Source: Acanthornis magna
Taxonomy: Eukaryota > Chordata > Aves > Passeriformes > Acanthizidae
Reading direction: 5' to 3'
NCBI GenBank assembly: GCA_036785705.1
Contig: JAWUZG010000362.1
Coordinates: 1 to 64,000 of the forward strand
Length of the DNA: 64,000 bases
How positions within the stretch are numbered: position 1 is the first letter of the stretch; each line of letters starts with the position of its first letter. The position numbers and the translations under genes are program-made. The notes under the pieces are model-generated. The model searched no databases. It was not told where the DNA came from and worked only from the letters and a program-made list of their open reading frames with translations. Below, piece after piece: positions 34,831-48,025 of the stretch.

Positions 34831-37800
34831 TGCCAAGGCCAGCGCCTTGCTTGGCTTCTGGAGCAGATCCATCCCTGATGCACAGCCCTGTTCTTCCCAG
34901 GGAGCTGCTGAGCGTTCCCGGGTGCGAGGAGAAAAGGGTGTGAATGTCTTTCCAAACGATGAGAGAGCTGAGAGAAGCAATCCGCTTCTGGAGGAAAGCC
35001 AGTGCGGGTCTGTAAGAACATCAAACCGTGCAGGTTTGCTACAGAACCAAGCTCAGCCTGAACTTGGGAACTCTAGGAAAAAGGCGCAGCCTTGAAAGAT
35101 TTTGGAGTGAATTAGCTCATGGCTAGGAGTGTGTGCACGAGCCAGGGAAAGTTATTCAGCAGTGATATTGTAAAGGAAGTGTTCTCGTTAGCAGAGTGGT
35201 GTAAACATTGCTTTCACATTTGGGAACAACTGAAGTATTTCTGGAGGCCTGAAGGAAAAGTCTGCTGGAGAAGAAAAAGACAAAATTAATTGCAAGGCAT
35301 TTGGGTCTTCTAGCGTGAAGTACAGCAATCCTGATCTGTGATTGTAATGATGATGAGTGCAAGTTACTAAAATAGTTTGAATGTAAAAATCAATTGCATT
35401 TATCATGGAGGGAACACCAGACTTGGCTGGAGAAGATGCAAATGTCCAAGTTCAATATACATCAACTGCAAGTGTTGGAACATTTTGGAGGACCACTCAA
35501 GATTTCGGGTGCTTGAAATGTTCTTCCTCCATTACAAATATTTCCACAAAGGCATGTGCAGCTCTGAGTTTGTTTGTGTGCAAAATCTTTTGGTTGTTTT
35601 GTGCCCATGGGACTCACATTTGAATCATCAATCTGGGCACCTGCTTAAGTTTTAAGGAGAGATCAGATGCATTCATACCTTTTACAGAAACAATGGTGGC
35701 CAGATGAAGTGAGGTCATCAGTGAGAAAGTGTTCCATCCTGAGAGGATGTGTTATCCTTTTGGATTCATGACTCTATCCTCTGAGCATGTCACCCCCATT
35801 TTTTCCAGTTCAATGTCCTTCTTATTCATTTTAATCTCCTTTAAAGTGTTTTTGTTTTGTTTTTTTTTTTTTATTTCTGCCCCTCCTAGGGGTGTTGCAT
35901 TGTGCCATTTGTGCTTTTGACAATTTGCTGTCCCGTCCTCAATCTCTCTTTTTCCTCAGCCTCTGAATTTGGATGAAACAAATCTTTCAAATATGATGTG
36001 GTTAAGAAAATGAGCTTTGCGGAAAATGAGTTGTGCAGCAGAAAGCCATGGGATGGAGTGCTGTGGTTTTAGGATCATGTTGCAGAAAGTCTTGAAGCAG
36101 ATGAAGCTGCTCTGATGGTGCCTTTTGAGGGAAGAGGTGTTCTCCAGGATCCATCAGAGCTTGCAATCTCTATCCCTTCTTCACGCTGCTCACCACAATC
36201 CTGCGTGTTAACCCTGATCAAGCAGGGCACAACTGTTCTCTTAGCACCTTGCTATCTCCAAAGCAGCACAGTCTGGGGGGATGCTGCAAGGGCAGGGCTG
36301 GGCCTTTGGTGTGCTCATCTGGGATGGGTGGAGTCTCTGGACTGAGCATCTGCTTTGGAATTCAATGGGATTTTTTTCTGGCTTGAGACATATATGCAAC
36401 GTGTGGTTTCTGGTTTGGTGATACACGTTACAGCATGTAGGTGCCTGGCTGTGACCAGGACACCATGAAGAAGGGCCTGGAACAAGATTAGATGAGAGAT
36501 AATCCTTCATTTGAGGCCACGTGGGACTTGTTGTGATTGAGACTTCTTGAGCAGAGCGTTTGCAGAAAGTGAATCGCTTGGGAAAAGCTTCTGAGGAAAA
36601 AACAGCCCAGGGAGATGTAACACCACTGACACTTGTGAACTGGCTTCTGTTTGGGCTTCTTGAGCAAAAACTGGTGCTTGGGAAAACTTATCAAAAACAA
36701 TGCTGGAATGAGTTACTGGCCTTTTTTTTTCTTTATTGTTAAGTGACGTTTTCTCCCACCACTATCCTGTACGCACTGGGGTGAAAGCATGGCTGGGCTT
36801 TATTCCACATAGCAGCTGGTCTTGAGAAAAATTAAAAGGATTCATTACACAGTGAGGATCTTGGAGACCACAAACCATTTAATGAGTAATTTAAAAACTC
36901 AAACTGTGAAGCAAAACTTCATTTTTCCTTCCCCCCCACCTCTTTTTAGTGAGACAGCCTATGCCTGGAAGAAGGAGAACTTCTGTCCCTTCCAAAATTC
37001 ATGACTTTTCAAAATCTGTATTTCCATGAGCAGTGGATGTTTCTCAGGATGTGTATAAATATTTCACATTGATTCCACAGCATGCTGGTGGCCCCTTGCC
37101 CTGCATCCCTCTGCTTCACCCACCTGCACACAACTCCTCTCTGGGTGTTTCACACTCCAGGCTAGGGGAGCAGCCATCCCTATCACAGGAATTCTCAGGA
37201 GTTTAACATCTCTAATGTGCTATAGCACTCACCATGCTGCCCAGGTTTTTAATTACAGCATGGTGATTAGCAGTCCAGAAAATCACTTGAAACCAATTAA
37301 ATAATGCGCAACTAACTGAAGACGGCTGCAGGCCCTGGGAGCTGCTTCAGAGCAGTCACAGTTGACAGGGTTTTAGACAGGCCCTCTCTCCCTCTTTATT
37401 TTGCAGGCACCCTGTACATTATTTACCTACTTCATTATTTTTCTCTAACTCCAACAGTAATTGTTTTGAATGGGTTTAGTAATGCTGCTATTATTAGTGG
37501 TAGCAGTAAAATCGTCTCCTGCATGTGCTCCCCCATGTCAGGGTCGAGACCCTAAAGAGAGCTGTGGCTTTTCTGACCCCTGAATTACTGCTTGTGATTT
37601 TAAGGCTCTAATGTAGAGGTACCACAGGTTCTGCTGCCCAACCTCCCCCCGAGTAAATCAGCCCTACAGCCCAATCTGGCCTTGGAATGGAGCAGCACTT
37701 GATGATGCACTTGAAGTCACTGCTAATAAATATCCAAACCTCTCCAGGAGCGGGCAATGGGATTGAGAAGGGCTGAGAGCAAAAGGTGTTTTTCTGCTTG

Positions 37801-37970
37801 AACTTTTCTTCAATCGGTAAATACCATTGCACGGGAAAAGGTCCCTCCAGGGGCAGATGCCCCTGTCCCTGACCAGGGGGGCTGAGAGCAGCTGGGATGC
37901 CCAAGGGGAGTCCGTGTCGTCCCACCCTGCAGCTGCCCCATGAGCTGGCTTGGCTGCTGCTGCACCATTC
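34831..37970. other. Spacer without recognised gene
   Basis: AT-rich to mixed sequence. It holds a poly-T tract with TTTTG units near 35,850-35,875 and scattered short open frames. No exon, tRNA or structural RNA was recognised. Bases 37,600-37,960 contain minus-strand open frames without family resemblance. Confidence 0.4.
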
Positions 37971-38290
37971 CAGAACGACTTGGAATCATGGCTTGTCCCA
38001 GGGCCTGGATTTATTCTGCCACACACACAGTCTGGCAGAGGAAATCAAGGTGAGGGGATAGCGAGTGTTCTGGGGGGGATCTGCCCATCCCTTGTGGGTC
38101 CCCTGCATGAGGCCTTGAGGGGCTGCTCCCAGCGCCAGTGTCCCAACTGTCCCTCCTCTGTGCTTGCAGCTTGGCGGGGAACGTGCTGGAGGGCAAAACC
38201 AAAAGCCTCCTGTCAGCATGTTTCTCAAGTGTCTTCTGGCTTCCCCCAGAAAAGCAAATGCCGTACAGGACGGCTTCCCTCTACGTCAAG
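37971..38290 (+). pseudogene. Relic MROH unit: diverged exon 3 end, exon 4 deleted, exon 5
   Basis: Bases 37,971-38,049 match the 3' part of exon 3 in frame but diverged, reading GLSQGLDLFCHTHSLAEEIK and keeping an AAG|GTGAGG donor. Where exon 4 should be there is only about 55 bp before the intron 4 tail (CTGCATGAGGCC at 38,104). Exon 5 at 38,170-38,290 differs from all others at two codons, so LVEN becomes LAGN. Exon 3 ends in phase 0 and exon 5 needs phase 2, so the two cannot be joined in frame. It marks the left boundary of array B. Confidence 0.8.
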
Positions 38291-38362
38291 GTAAGTGCTG
38301 GATGAGCTGCAGGAGCCTCCAGCCCCTCTGGGCTGCTCCCTGCTCACCCTGTGCTGCCCCTT

Positions 38363-38973
38363 TGTTGGAAAATATACCAATTTAAAAATTTTGTATAACT
38401 TTAGTCAAAGACTTTGTTTGTCTTTACCCCGGGAAAAGGAATTTTAAGTTTCTTTTCAGGACATTGTTCTGCCAGGTGAGGTCGGATGAACTCAACATAT
38501 CTACAGACTGGGAGTAGCCCAAAGATACCCAGACAGATAAAGGCCATCGATGGAACATTAACAGAACATCGGTGGCCATCTACAAACATCCGCCCCAGAG
38601 CACCTCTGACAGAGCTGAAGACATCTCGCCGGGAAAGGACTGATAAGCAATTTGAAAAATGAAGATCTAATTTACATTGGAGGCCAGGGGGATTCGCATC
38701 CAGTGGGAAACTGAACACCGGGGGTTGCTCAACTCTGGACCAATGACCTTTGAAACAATGCATCTCTATGGGTTTTGACTGTATAAAATTTGGGGGAAAA
38801 TCCTGTAAAACTGTGCATCATGGAATGATTCTCTCTGCACACCCAGGCTATGTGTGGATGAGATGATTTCTGTGGCACAGCCTGGCCAGAACAGCATCCT
38901 GGCCAGATAATAAAGTAACGCCTTGACTCTCTAAGATTAAAAATGTTGTTGGAGGGTTTTTGTTTTTCCCACA
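38363..38973 (+). mobile_element. ERV LTR (copy 9, after relic unit)
   Basis: Same LTR and insertion point as in array A, here following the relic exon 5, which shows that the relic belonged to an LTR-bearing unit. It has the standard length, not the 3-bp-longer form at 22,369. Confidence 0.85.
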
Positions 38974-40031
38974 GTTTTGGTGACACCATGACCAGAGATC
39001 TGAGGCAGGGTGAGGTCTTGGTGTGGCTTTCCCACCCTTGTGGCTCACATGCCCACCTTGTGCCCCACTTGAGGGAGAAGTGGGGTCTGGAGGCACTCTG
39101 GGTGCCTGGGACTGAGCCCTGTGTCAGTCCTGCCTGGGCGCTGGGTCACTGGGACCCCTTGCTGGGGACAGGTTCCATGTCAACAAGCCCTGGGAGCCAT
39201 CGCTTGCTGTAATCGAATAAAAATAGAGAAGACGACGAGGAGACGAAGGGTTCGCAGGAGGGGGTTGTCCTCCCCTTGCTCCCGTTTATGATAGGTCCGG
39301 GCTAGAGGTGTTGGGGAGGGAGAGAAGGGAAGGACAAAGGTCCTCGCCCCACGAGGGACAGGGAAGGAGGAATCCCCTCCCTGCCCCCGCAGGGACAGGA
39401 GCGAAGGAATCTCCACCCTGCCCCCCGAGGGAAGGGAAGAATCCCAGCCTGCCCCTGTGACAGCCGCTTCCGCAGGGACAGGGCTAACCAGTCAGGGGAG
39501 AGACAAAGGGAGGAGATAAGGGTACATCACCGATAAGAACAGAAGAGGGAGGGGTACAATTCAAGAGAACCAATAATACAGATAAGGGACCAGAAGATTG
39601 AGGAAAGGTGGGCGGATCCTGAGCCCTGGGCACTCCTTTCCCCAGACCCAGGGGCGGTCCCAGGCACTCAGACCCCCAGGGTCCTCCCAGGGCAGGGCTG
39701 CTCCCTCTGAGGAGCCGGAGCAGCCTGGGAGGGGAGGCAGCATGAGGGGCGGAGCCGCTTCAATGGCTAGAGGCAGGTGCTGTGTCACAGTGGGGCCCTT
39801 TGTGACACCGCAGTGCAGCACGTGTGGCCAGCCTGCTTGCTGCCCACAGTGGCTGGTGACAGGCAGGAGCCTGGAGCTGAGCAGGAGTCCCTGAGCGCAG
39901 CTCGTGTCTTGCCCCACCATTCCTGGCGGCCCTGTGCGGCTGAATTATTTCTCCACAGTGTTTTCCCAAAGCTTCCCACGACCCCACCCCAACACCCACC
40001 CCATCATCCCCCATACTGTCTGTCCGACAGC

Positions 40032-43000
40032 ATGGAGAAGAGACCCCCTGCCTCCCCCATGGAGGCCTGGGAGGAGGAGAGCTCTTCCCAGGACAGCAGC
40101 TCTTTAAATCCCCGGCAGTTCTCTGTCTATGACACGACCACGATGCAGCCGCTGCAGCTTGGTGAGAGGGGGGCCCCGTGGGGCTGAGCAGGGCTGGGGC
40201 CCACCAGCACACCCTGCACCAAGCCAGGATCACATTTTCCTGGCACTGACCTGTCCTGGGGGACAGGCACGGTGTTGCCTGAATGGCAGGGTAGCTGAGG
40301 GCTGGATGCCAGCCCCAGCACAGCCTGTGCCAAGAAAAAGCAGAGCAGAGGGGCTCCAGGGCATGGGCAGTGAGGGGCAGTGGGACTCTGGACCTTTGCT
40401 GCCCATCTGGCAGCATGCTCCTCAGCCCAGGCCACTGGGGCCTTCCCAGCTCCAGCAGGGCAGCTCCTCTGCTGCTCAAAGGCTGTGCCAGGGGAGCGGG
40501 CACGGGGCTGGGTGGAGGGTAGGTCTCTTTGGCTCTCTCCTGTGGCCAGAGCCTCTGCAGCCCTCCCTGCTCTTCCCCTCTGCTAGATGCCAGCTGGTTG
40601 CCTGTGTACGAAGAGACAGAGGATGCTGTGGATTTCATCGTAGCCTTTGTGTCCAACCTCAACAAGGTAGCTGTGGCCAGTTGGACAGCGGCTGTGCTGG
40701 CGTTTGCCGGCAGGGGCTTTGCTGGGCTGTGGAGGGGTGCTGGCTGGGCAGAGCTGCCTTTCTCCCAGGGCACTGCACCCCCAGTGCTCCAGTGCCACTG
40801 GCTGTGCCTGCCCTCCCACACTCCCTGTTTGTGTCTCTGTCCCCCGGCTGCCAGGAGACCTACAAGGCCACGTTTCTGAAGAGCGTCTACATCGTCTGCA
40901 AAACCGCCTCGAAACGTGGCTTGACCCAGGGCCTGGATTTGTTCTGCCAAACATGCCAAGTGGCAGAGAATATCCAGGTGAGGGGACACCTGGAGTTCTG
41001 GCAATGGGGCCCAGCACCCCTGGCACTGGCACGCTGTGTGGACAGTGCTTGGGTTGGTCAGGGACTCGAGGCACTGGGTGCTGGCAGCTGCCAGGTCCCA
41101 TCCTGGTTGTGTTCTGCAGGAGATCCTGGAAAAAGAGCCAAGGGACCGTCTGACCTTAGGGGTCCGGCATCTCGCCATGCTTGCCATTGAAGAATTAAGG
41201 TGGGCCCCCTGCCCCAGAGCTGTAATGCCATCTGCATGAGGCCTTGAGGGGCTGCTCCTAGCGCCAGTGTCCAACTGTCCCTCCTCTGTGCTTGCAGCTT
41301 GGTGGAGAACGTGCTGGAGGGCAAAACCAAAAGCCTCCTGTCAGCATGTTTCTCAAGTGTCTTCTGGCTTCCCCCAGAAAAGCAAATGCCGTACAGGACG
41401 GCTTCCCTCTACGTCAAGGTAAGTGCTGGATGAGCTGCAGGAGCCTCCAGCCCCTCTGGGCTGCTCCCTGCTCACCCTGTGCTGCCCCATGAGCAGAGAT
41501 CTGAGGCACGGTGAGGTCTTGGTGTGGCTTTCCCACCCGTGTGGCTCTGTCCCCTTGCCATGGGCCTGGCTGTGTCCTGTGCCACAGGCTGCTCTGTCCC
41601 CAGCAGTTGCTGGGTCCCTGTGTCTCTCCTGGGCAGTTCAGGTGTCCTCCTGTGGCACTGAGAGTTCAGATCAGTGTCCTGGCTGTGGGGGAAGGAGCAG
41701 CAGAATCACAGCCACTGCTCTCTGTCCTCTTTGCAGACCCTGAAATCCATGGACACAATGCTGAGGACAATGGTGCTTGGCTTTCCTGTCTCCCGTGTCA
41801 GCAAGGAGCTGCAGGACATGCTGGAGGTCTGGCACAAGCAGAATGAGGGCTCCAGAGCTGTTGCTCAGCCTGGAGGGTGTCTGCTCTGGGGCTCACCAGT
41901 GGCTTCTCTTGTCCCAGCTGCTGCTGGACTTCACCAGATCTAGGAGAGAAGCTGTGCGGGAAAGGGCTGTAGGGAGGATTGATGTCCTGACCAGTTTGCT
42001 GCCCAGCTATTGCTCTCTGAAGGTAAGGACCAGGCACCCTCCAGCCATGGCAATCCCCCCTTCCTGCCACTCTCCATGCCAGGGCTGCTGCCCAGCTGGT
42101 TGCTTTGAGAGATGGGGCCAGAGAGCCCTACAAAGCCCAGGTTCATCAGGAATCCAGCCCTGGGCGTACTCTTGGGTATATGTCTTCAGCACCAACTTCC
42201 TTCTCTTAGCCCTTCTTCTCATGCCTCCCTCATCCAGGCTTCTCTCAACCTCAGAAGAGACAGTTCTGGGCCTGTCTGCCCTGCAGACATCCCAATGCCG
42301 ATCTTAGGAAAGCTGCTGGGACGCCTCATTCAGATGCGATATGCCAAGGACAAAACAAGCTCTCCAGCTTTCCATGCTCTTTTTTCCCTTGCCTTATTCA
42401 TCTGTGAGTTAAAAACAAGAGTAGCTGTGGCCTTTATCCCTGTGCACACAGACCTCTCTTGAAAGATCTGCTTCCTGACCTCCTTTGCCCCTCCCAGCTG
42501 CTTCCCATAGCATCCCAGCTGTCACTTTACTGCAGAAGCTGAGTGCTCACCCCAAGTCCAGGATCTGTTTGTTTCTGCTCTCCTTCCTCCCCTTCCTTTC
42601 AGGACCTTCAACCCTGCTGCCTTGTGGCCCCCACAGCCAAAGCTACAATTGACTCCCGGGTCCCAAAGCCAGGTCCTAAGCCTTCCCCGTTTGAGAAGAG
42701 CAAATTCAGCACACTGGCTGCTCCCTCTTGCCTGTAGCAAGAACTATTCCTGATGCCCTACAGAACTCCTGACTGATTCTGTGCTGCTGCCTTGCAAGCA
42801 GATCTCAGGGTGGTTTGATGAGCTTGCTGGCAAAGCAAGAAACACTCTTCTGTGTTTGCCCTGCTGTTCAGGCAAGTCAAGGCCAAAGGAGAGGTCAAGC
42901 CAACTCATTTTGGAAACTGTGACCATCTCCTCGATGTGTTCCCTGAGCACCAAGGACTGTACCCAGGTGATGAGCTCCCCCCTTGCTGGGGCTTTTTTCT

Positions 43001-46000
43001 GTTGCATCAGCAGGGCACTTGTGTGAGCAAAGGCACCTAGAATCAGCGGGGCTGGTGGGGTCTCACTGCCCAGACAAGCAGTTCCTGCCATCCCTGAGCA
43101 GGGACAACACACGGGCTGTGCTCCTGTGTCCCAGCAGCAGCTCCAGCCCCAGCAGGAGCTCCAGCCCTCCTGGACCCCCCTGGTTCTCTGTAGGGCCAGC
43201 ACCCCATGCCCATGAGCCCTGCTCCCCAGTGTGGAGGGCCCTGTCTCCTCACCCTCTCCCAAGCAGAGACTGCAGGCACTGCAGCCAGCTTTCCTGTGGG
43301 CTCTGCTGCCAGCACTGCAAGGAACATCTGCCCGGCCAAGCAGCACCATCAGAGCGCTCAGTGGCACATGTCTGCCTTCCTTCCTTCTCTAGGCCTTTGG
43401 AAAATACCTCCAGCCTAGGGAGATGACAGACATCGTCCTCGAGGCCATCGAGGCGATGACAGATGTCAGCGTCCCGGACAAGGAGGTGCCCAGGAGCATG
43501 CTGGATGCGGCCATGGAAGACCCGGACTCCTGGCTGAGGGATGTAAGTGCCCTGAGGCTGGATTGCTCTGATCTTCAGCCCTGTCAGGCCTTGCCCCTCC
43601 CTCCATCCCTTCCTCACAGACCCACATGACTTGGGCATCTGAAGCCACTGGAAAGCAGCAGAGAGGAATGGGAAGGGCAGCTGAGGACACGGCTGCACTC
43701 CAGTGGCAGTGCCATCCTCACCTCTATCCTCTCCAGGTGCCGAGGATATTGAGCTGCTTGCTTGAAAACCTGCCAGGCATTAACACAGAGCCAGAGCGTG
43801 AGAAAGTGAGGTCGCTGTTTCTCCTGATGACCAATGAGTACCGCTCGGCAGTGGTCATCAACCTGTGTGAGATGGCTCTTCAAAGAGACAGGTACGGGCC
43901 CTGACAATCTGAAGGGCTTGCTCCATGTGGGGAGAGGGACCCCGAGACTCTGTGGCTGCCAGATCCAAGGAATGCTGCAGAACACGCCATGGAGCCAGGC
44001 TCTCCATCCCACCAAGCTTTGCAGCTCTCTGGCACGTTGGCCAGGCCCACAGCAGCCAAAGCCAGCTCAGTGCTCCCAGCCCTGCAGAGAACTCCCCCTC
44101 AGCCCTGTCCTTCCTCCTGGGCAGGGCCCCTGGGGACCCCCAGCATGGCTCTGTTCTGTGGGGCTGCTCCTGGCCACGGCACTGTGGCTGAGGCAGCCCC
44201 CTGGCTTCCAGCTCTGCACAGGAACTGTGGGATATTCTGTCCTCCGTGCCTGAGATTTTGGACAAGGTCCTAAATGAGTTTGCTACCTTGCTCCGCAAGC
44301 AGTGGTGCAACCCTCGCAGAGAAGGCACCCACCCCTCTCACAGAGCTGTGAGTTACCAGAAAAGGCCTCGGTCCCCTTCCGTGAGCCCTCTGCCAGCACC
44401 TCATGGCTGTGTTTGTTCCTGCAGCCGTCCTTGGGGCAGACTGACTCGGAGGAGCTGGGGGACGAAACCAAAACCTGGAGTGATCGAGGCTATTCTGTCG
44501 TGGTGATGGGCTCCCTGCTGCTGCAAGTCCTTGTTGGGCTGTCAGAGAGAGATGAGATGGTGAGCAGGGTGGTATTGGGGCAGCCACATTGGCAGCCAGG
44601 GCCTGGGGCTGAGTGCAAGGCAGGGACTTGGCCTGGGCTGGGGGTCAGGATGTGGGGCGACTGCTCCAAACACCCTCCTTGCCATGGTGGGGCCTGGAGT
44701 GGCTGCCCTGGGAGGTGTCTAGACACAGCCTTTTCAGAAAATGGAAATTCTCTTCTTCATACAGGCAGAAAAAATTGACATCTTCCTGCCAAGCATGATG
44801 AAGATACTGGAAGGTGGCAATGAAGACGAAAAGCTGAAAGTTGTTACGGTCTGTCAAAATGTCCTGGGCCAGCTGGAAAAGGCTAAGGCCAGCTCCATCG
44901 CTGTGCGACTGGTGGGGAATATCCTGCCCCTCTTTGACTCGGTGAGGCTGATGTGGGACCCCGAGCCCCACAGATGGGCGCTGCCCTGCAGCCCTGCCCT
45001 GGAAGCAGCGCTCAGAGAAGGCTCAGCTCTCCTGGAGTGGATTCTGGGCTTTGCAGCCCAACGCTGATTCTGCCCACTCTGGAATCTGAGCCTGGAGCGC
45101 TGCCCTCCCCACAGCCATGGGCAGGGAGCCACTGTGTCCAAAGTTCACCTTTCCTCCTCCCTACCAGGAGTGCAGCCAGCTGCGAGAGCTCTCCCTCTGG
45201 CTCCTCAGAGACCTGCTGAGGTCCGTGGCCAGTAGGGATGAGAAGAAGATGAGGAGGCAGATCCAGAGTGCGCTGGTCCCGCTCCTCTTCCGTGTGAGCG
45301 ACCAGGATCCTGGCGTGGCCAAGGTATGGATTTCAAGGCTGAGCACTGATATGAGGGGAGACTGACACCTCCAAGGGACCCCAGGCACTGGGGCAAGGGC
45401 TGCTGGCAGAGGGCAGGGCTCCTCCTGCGCAGCCCCTGGGAAGGGTCCCTGCAGAAACAGCGCAAGCAGGGCTGGACAAGGTGGCGTGGCCATTTTCAAC
45501 ACCTGCCCTGCCGGCTCCAGCAGGGTTCAGCAGCATCCTGTGGCCACTGAGGCAGCACCAGAGGCCTCCACATGTGTGCTCCCAGAAGCCCAGAGGCTTC
45601 TCAGCTTCCCCACAAGTGTCAGAGGCCAGGGCTTCAAGCCTCAGTCAGTTGGCCAGGGCTGTCCCCAAGAGACTCCAAGACATTCGGGACAGGCCAAGTC
45701 ACAGCTTCCTAAGGGCACGATCACTGCAGGAATAAAGCCAAGAGGTCCCTTTCCCCAGGCATTGGTGCCACCTCTGAGCTAATGCTGTTCTGCAGGCTTC
45801 CAGGGAAGCCCTTTTTGCCGTTGCCGACCTTCTCAACTGGCAGACGCTCAGGCACCTGCTGCAGAGAGAGCGGATGTGGGAGCTTGGAGAATGCTTGGTA
45901 AGGACAAGGCACAGGGCCGAGGCTGGGTGAGGGCTGTCCCTGCCCTCTGTCTGTCGCCACGAGAGCGCAGGGGAGCGGAGCCTGTTCCGAGTGCTGCTGG

Positions 46001-46850
46001 CAGGGCTGGGCAGGACCTGAAGGACCTTGTTCCTGTCCTGGAGAACAGAGCCCCAGGGGCTCCTCTCCAGGCCCCTCTGCCCTCCCTGTACCCAGCAGGA
46101 GGGAGGGCTCAGAATGAGGGGTGCTGGCAGGAGGGACTGCTCCAGGCAGCTGGCGGCTCTGTGCCAAGCTTGGGGACATCCCTGGTGCTCTCTGCAGCTG
46201 AGGAGGAGGAGCAGCACGGCTGAGGAGTACTTGCAGCAGAGCCTGCCCTACCTGAGCGACCCTCAGTCCCCCGTGCGCCTGGCAGCCATCAGGTTCATCG
46301 GTGAGCCCCAGCCCCGGCCCCTTTTGGGCCAGCCTGGCCACATGGCTGCCACATGGCAGCAAGGGGCAACCCTGTGGCCACCCCAAGCACCCTGAGCAGA
46401 GCCTCAGCCTCCCTCTGCCCCCTGCCACAAGGTGGGCTTGATGGCCGCCTTGCTCAGTGCCACTCCCTTTGGCTGCTGGTGGCCCCTGGGGCAGCCCTTG
46501 GGAGAGGGAGGGGGCAGGGCTGGGGTCACACTGCTGGGACCACACTGGGAGCAGGGAATGACTGAGCTCTGTGCCCAGGGAGCGCCACCAAGCACATGAC
46601 GGAGCACAATGTGGAGACTCAGGCCCATATCCTCAGTGGTGAGTGGTCTGCGTGGGATCCGGAGGGGCTCTGCAGACATGCAGCTTCATCTTGGCTGTTT
46701 CTTTCGGTCACAGCCCTTCAGCCCTTGGAGACAGACAGGGATATCTCTGTCAGTTCCATGGCAGCTCGCACTGGCTTGATCCTGCGATCTCATAGGACGC
46801 GGAGAAAATCGTGGGCCATCCTACAAATGCTGTGCTGCTGCTGCCGGTGA
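40032..46850 (+). CDS. MROH-family HEAT-repeat protein, full gene B (19 coding exons)
   Basis: Exons: 40032-40161, 40587-40666, 40855-40977, 41120-41199, 41298-41418, 41737-41826, 41918-42022, 42238-42403, 42872-42966, 43393-43542, 43737-43891, 44212-44347, 44425-44559, 44765-44941, 45168-45323, 45796-45897, 46198-46300, 46579-46638 and 46714-46850. It is the +15,991 copy of gene A, also 766 residues. The only coding difference I found is in exon 14, where A at 44,780 replaces G at 28,789, changing valine to isoleucine. Intron 6 differs by C to T at 41,910. Its array is a single unit preceded by the relic, so no 5'-only unit with all five exons lies directly upstream. Either copy could be functional; both keep all splice sites and an intact frame. 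Confidence 0.85.
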
Positions 46851-46879
46851 GGCCAGCAGAGGTGCAGCATTCTGTAGAT

Positions 46880-46986
46880 TAATAGTAAATAGTAAAAAAA
46901 AATAGTAAATAAGATAGTAAAAAAATAGTTAATAGTAAAAAATAGTAAGTAAAATAAAATAAATTAATTAATAAAAGTTAGTAAAA
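46880..46986. repeat. AT-rich microsatellite after gene B, with AATAAA signals
   Basis: Second copy of the (TAGTAAA)-type tract. AATAAA hexamers at 46,953, 46,958 and 46,970 are candidate polyadenylation signals for gene B. Confidence 0.75.
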
Positions 46987-47231
46987 ATACATCCAAGCCC
47001 GTGGTATCCTTTAGATTTGTAGTGCCCTGAGCATGCTGAGTAGACCGTGTCCTTCTTGGCCTGTCTCACAGGCAATGGGATGCTTCCTCCTCAGAGCACC
47101 TGGCCTGAGGCTTGTTTGGCAGGTTGGTCTCTTGCTGAGGCTTTCCCTAGGAAAACCCAAGAGTTCTCACACTTTCAAGGGCTGCTGCAGCTGCCTCGCC
47201 CTTCCTGCCTGAGGTTTTTCTCACAGAAGGG

Positions 47232-47591
47232 TTTGGGCAGGAAGGTACCTTAAAGATCATTTAGTTCCAAGGCCCCTGCCGCAGGCAGGGACAACATCCA
47301 CTATCCCAGGTTGCTCCAAGCTGCACCCAGTCTGGGTGGTTTCAGGGATGGGGCAGCCACAGCTTCTCTGGACAACCTGTGCCAGGGCCTCCCCACCCTC
47401 CCAGGGAAGAATTCCTTCCCAATATCCCATCTAATCTTCCTCTCTGCCAGTGGGAAACCATTAACCCTTGTCCTGTTACTCCAGGCCCTTGTCCAAAGTC
47501 CTTCTCTAGCCTTCTTGGAGCCTCTTCAGGCACTGGCAGGGGCGTTTAGTTCACTCCAAAACTTTCTCTTCTCTAGACAAAGCTATCCCCG
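47232..47591 (-). mobile_element. CR1 LINE 3' fragment (second copy, minus strand)
   Basis: Duplicate of the fragment at 31,241-31,600, carried along in the macro-repeat rather than independently inserted. Confidence 0.8.
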
Positions 47592-48025
47592 TGTCCCCCA
47601 CGTTGCCCCACCCTATGACGATTTCATCCCCCAACCCCAGGGGGGGCAGTCAGCAACTCCTGTGTGGTGGTCACCACAAGCCCAGAAGCTCACCCAGAGA
47701 CATTGCCAGACCCCAGAATTGCTCCAGATCAATCCCGAACAATGAGGAGGTGATGCCATCTCCAGGCGCTGGGAAAAACAGCAGAGGATCTGAGCAGAGA
47801 GAAGGAATGGGCAGCCGGGGCACCTTGGGGAGGAACCAGTGCTGCTTTCCATGGCTGGCTGCTCCCTCCTACTGCCCTGGGACTCAGCATCCCCCAGCAG
47901 CTCACCATCCCTGCAGAGCTGCCCAGGGCCCTTCAGGAAGCCTGGCTGCTCTGCACCAACAGGCAGCTCCTCTTGCATTAACGCTGGTGTCACTGGAAGT
48001 CCCCAAGACCCTGCGTAGGTCTGTG

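Noticed and set aside
34160..35095. A 311-codon open frame in the CpG-rich block
   Set aside because: Several long overlapping frames exist on both strands, the composition explains them, and the second spacer copy breaks some of them by single-base indels.
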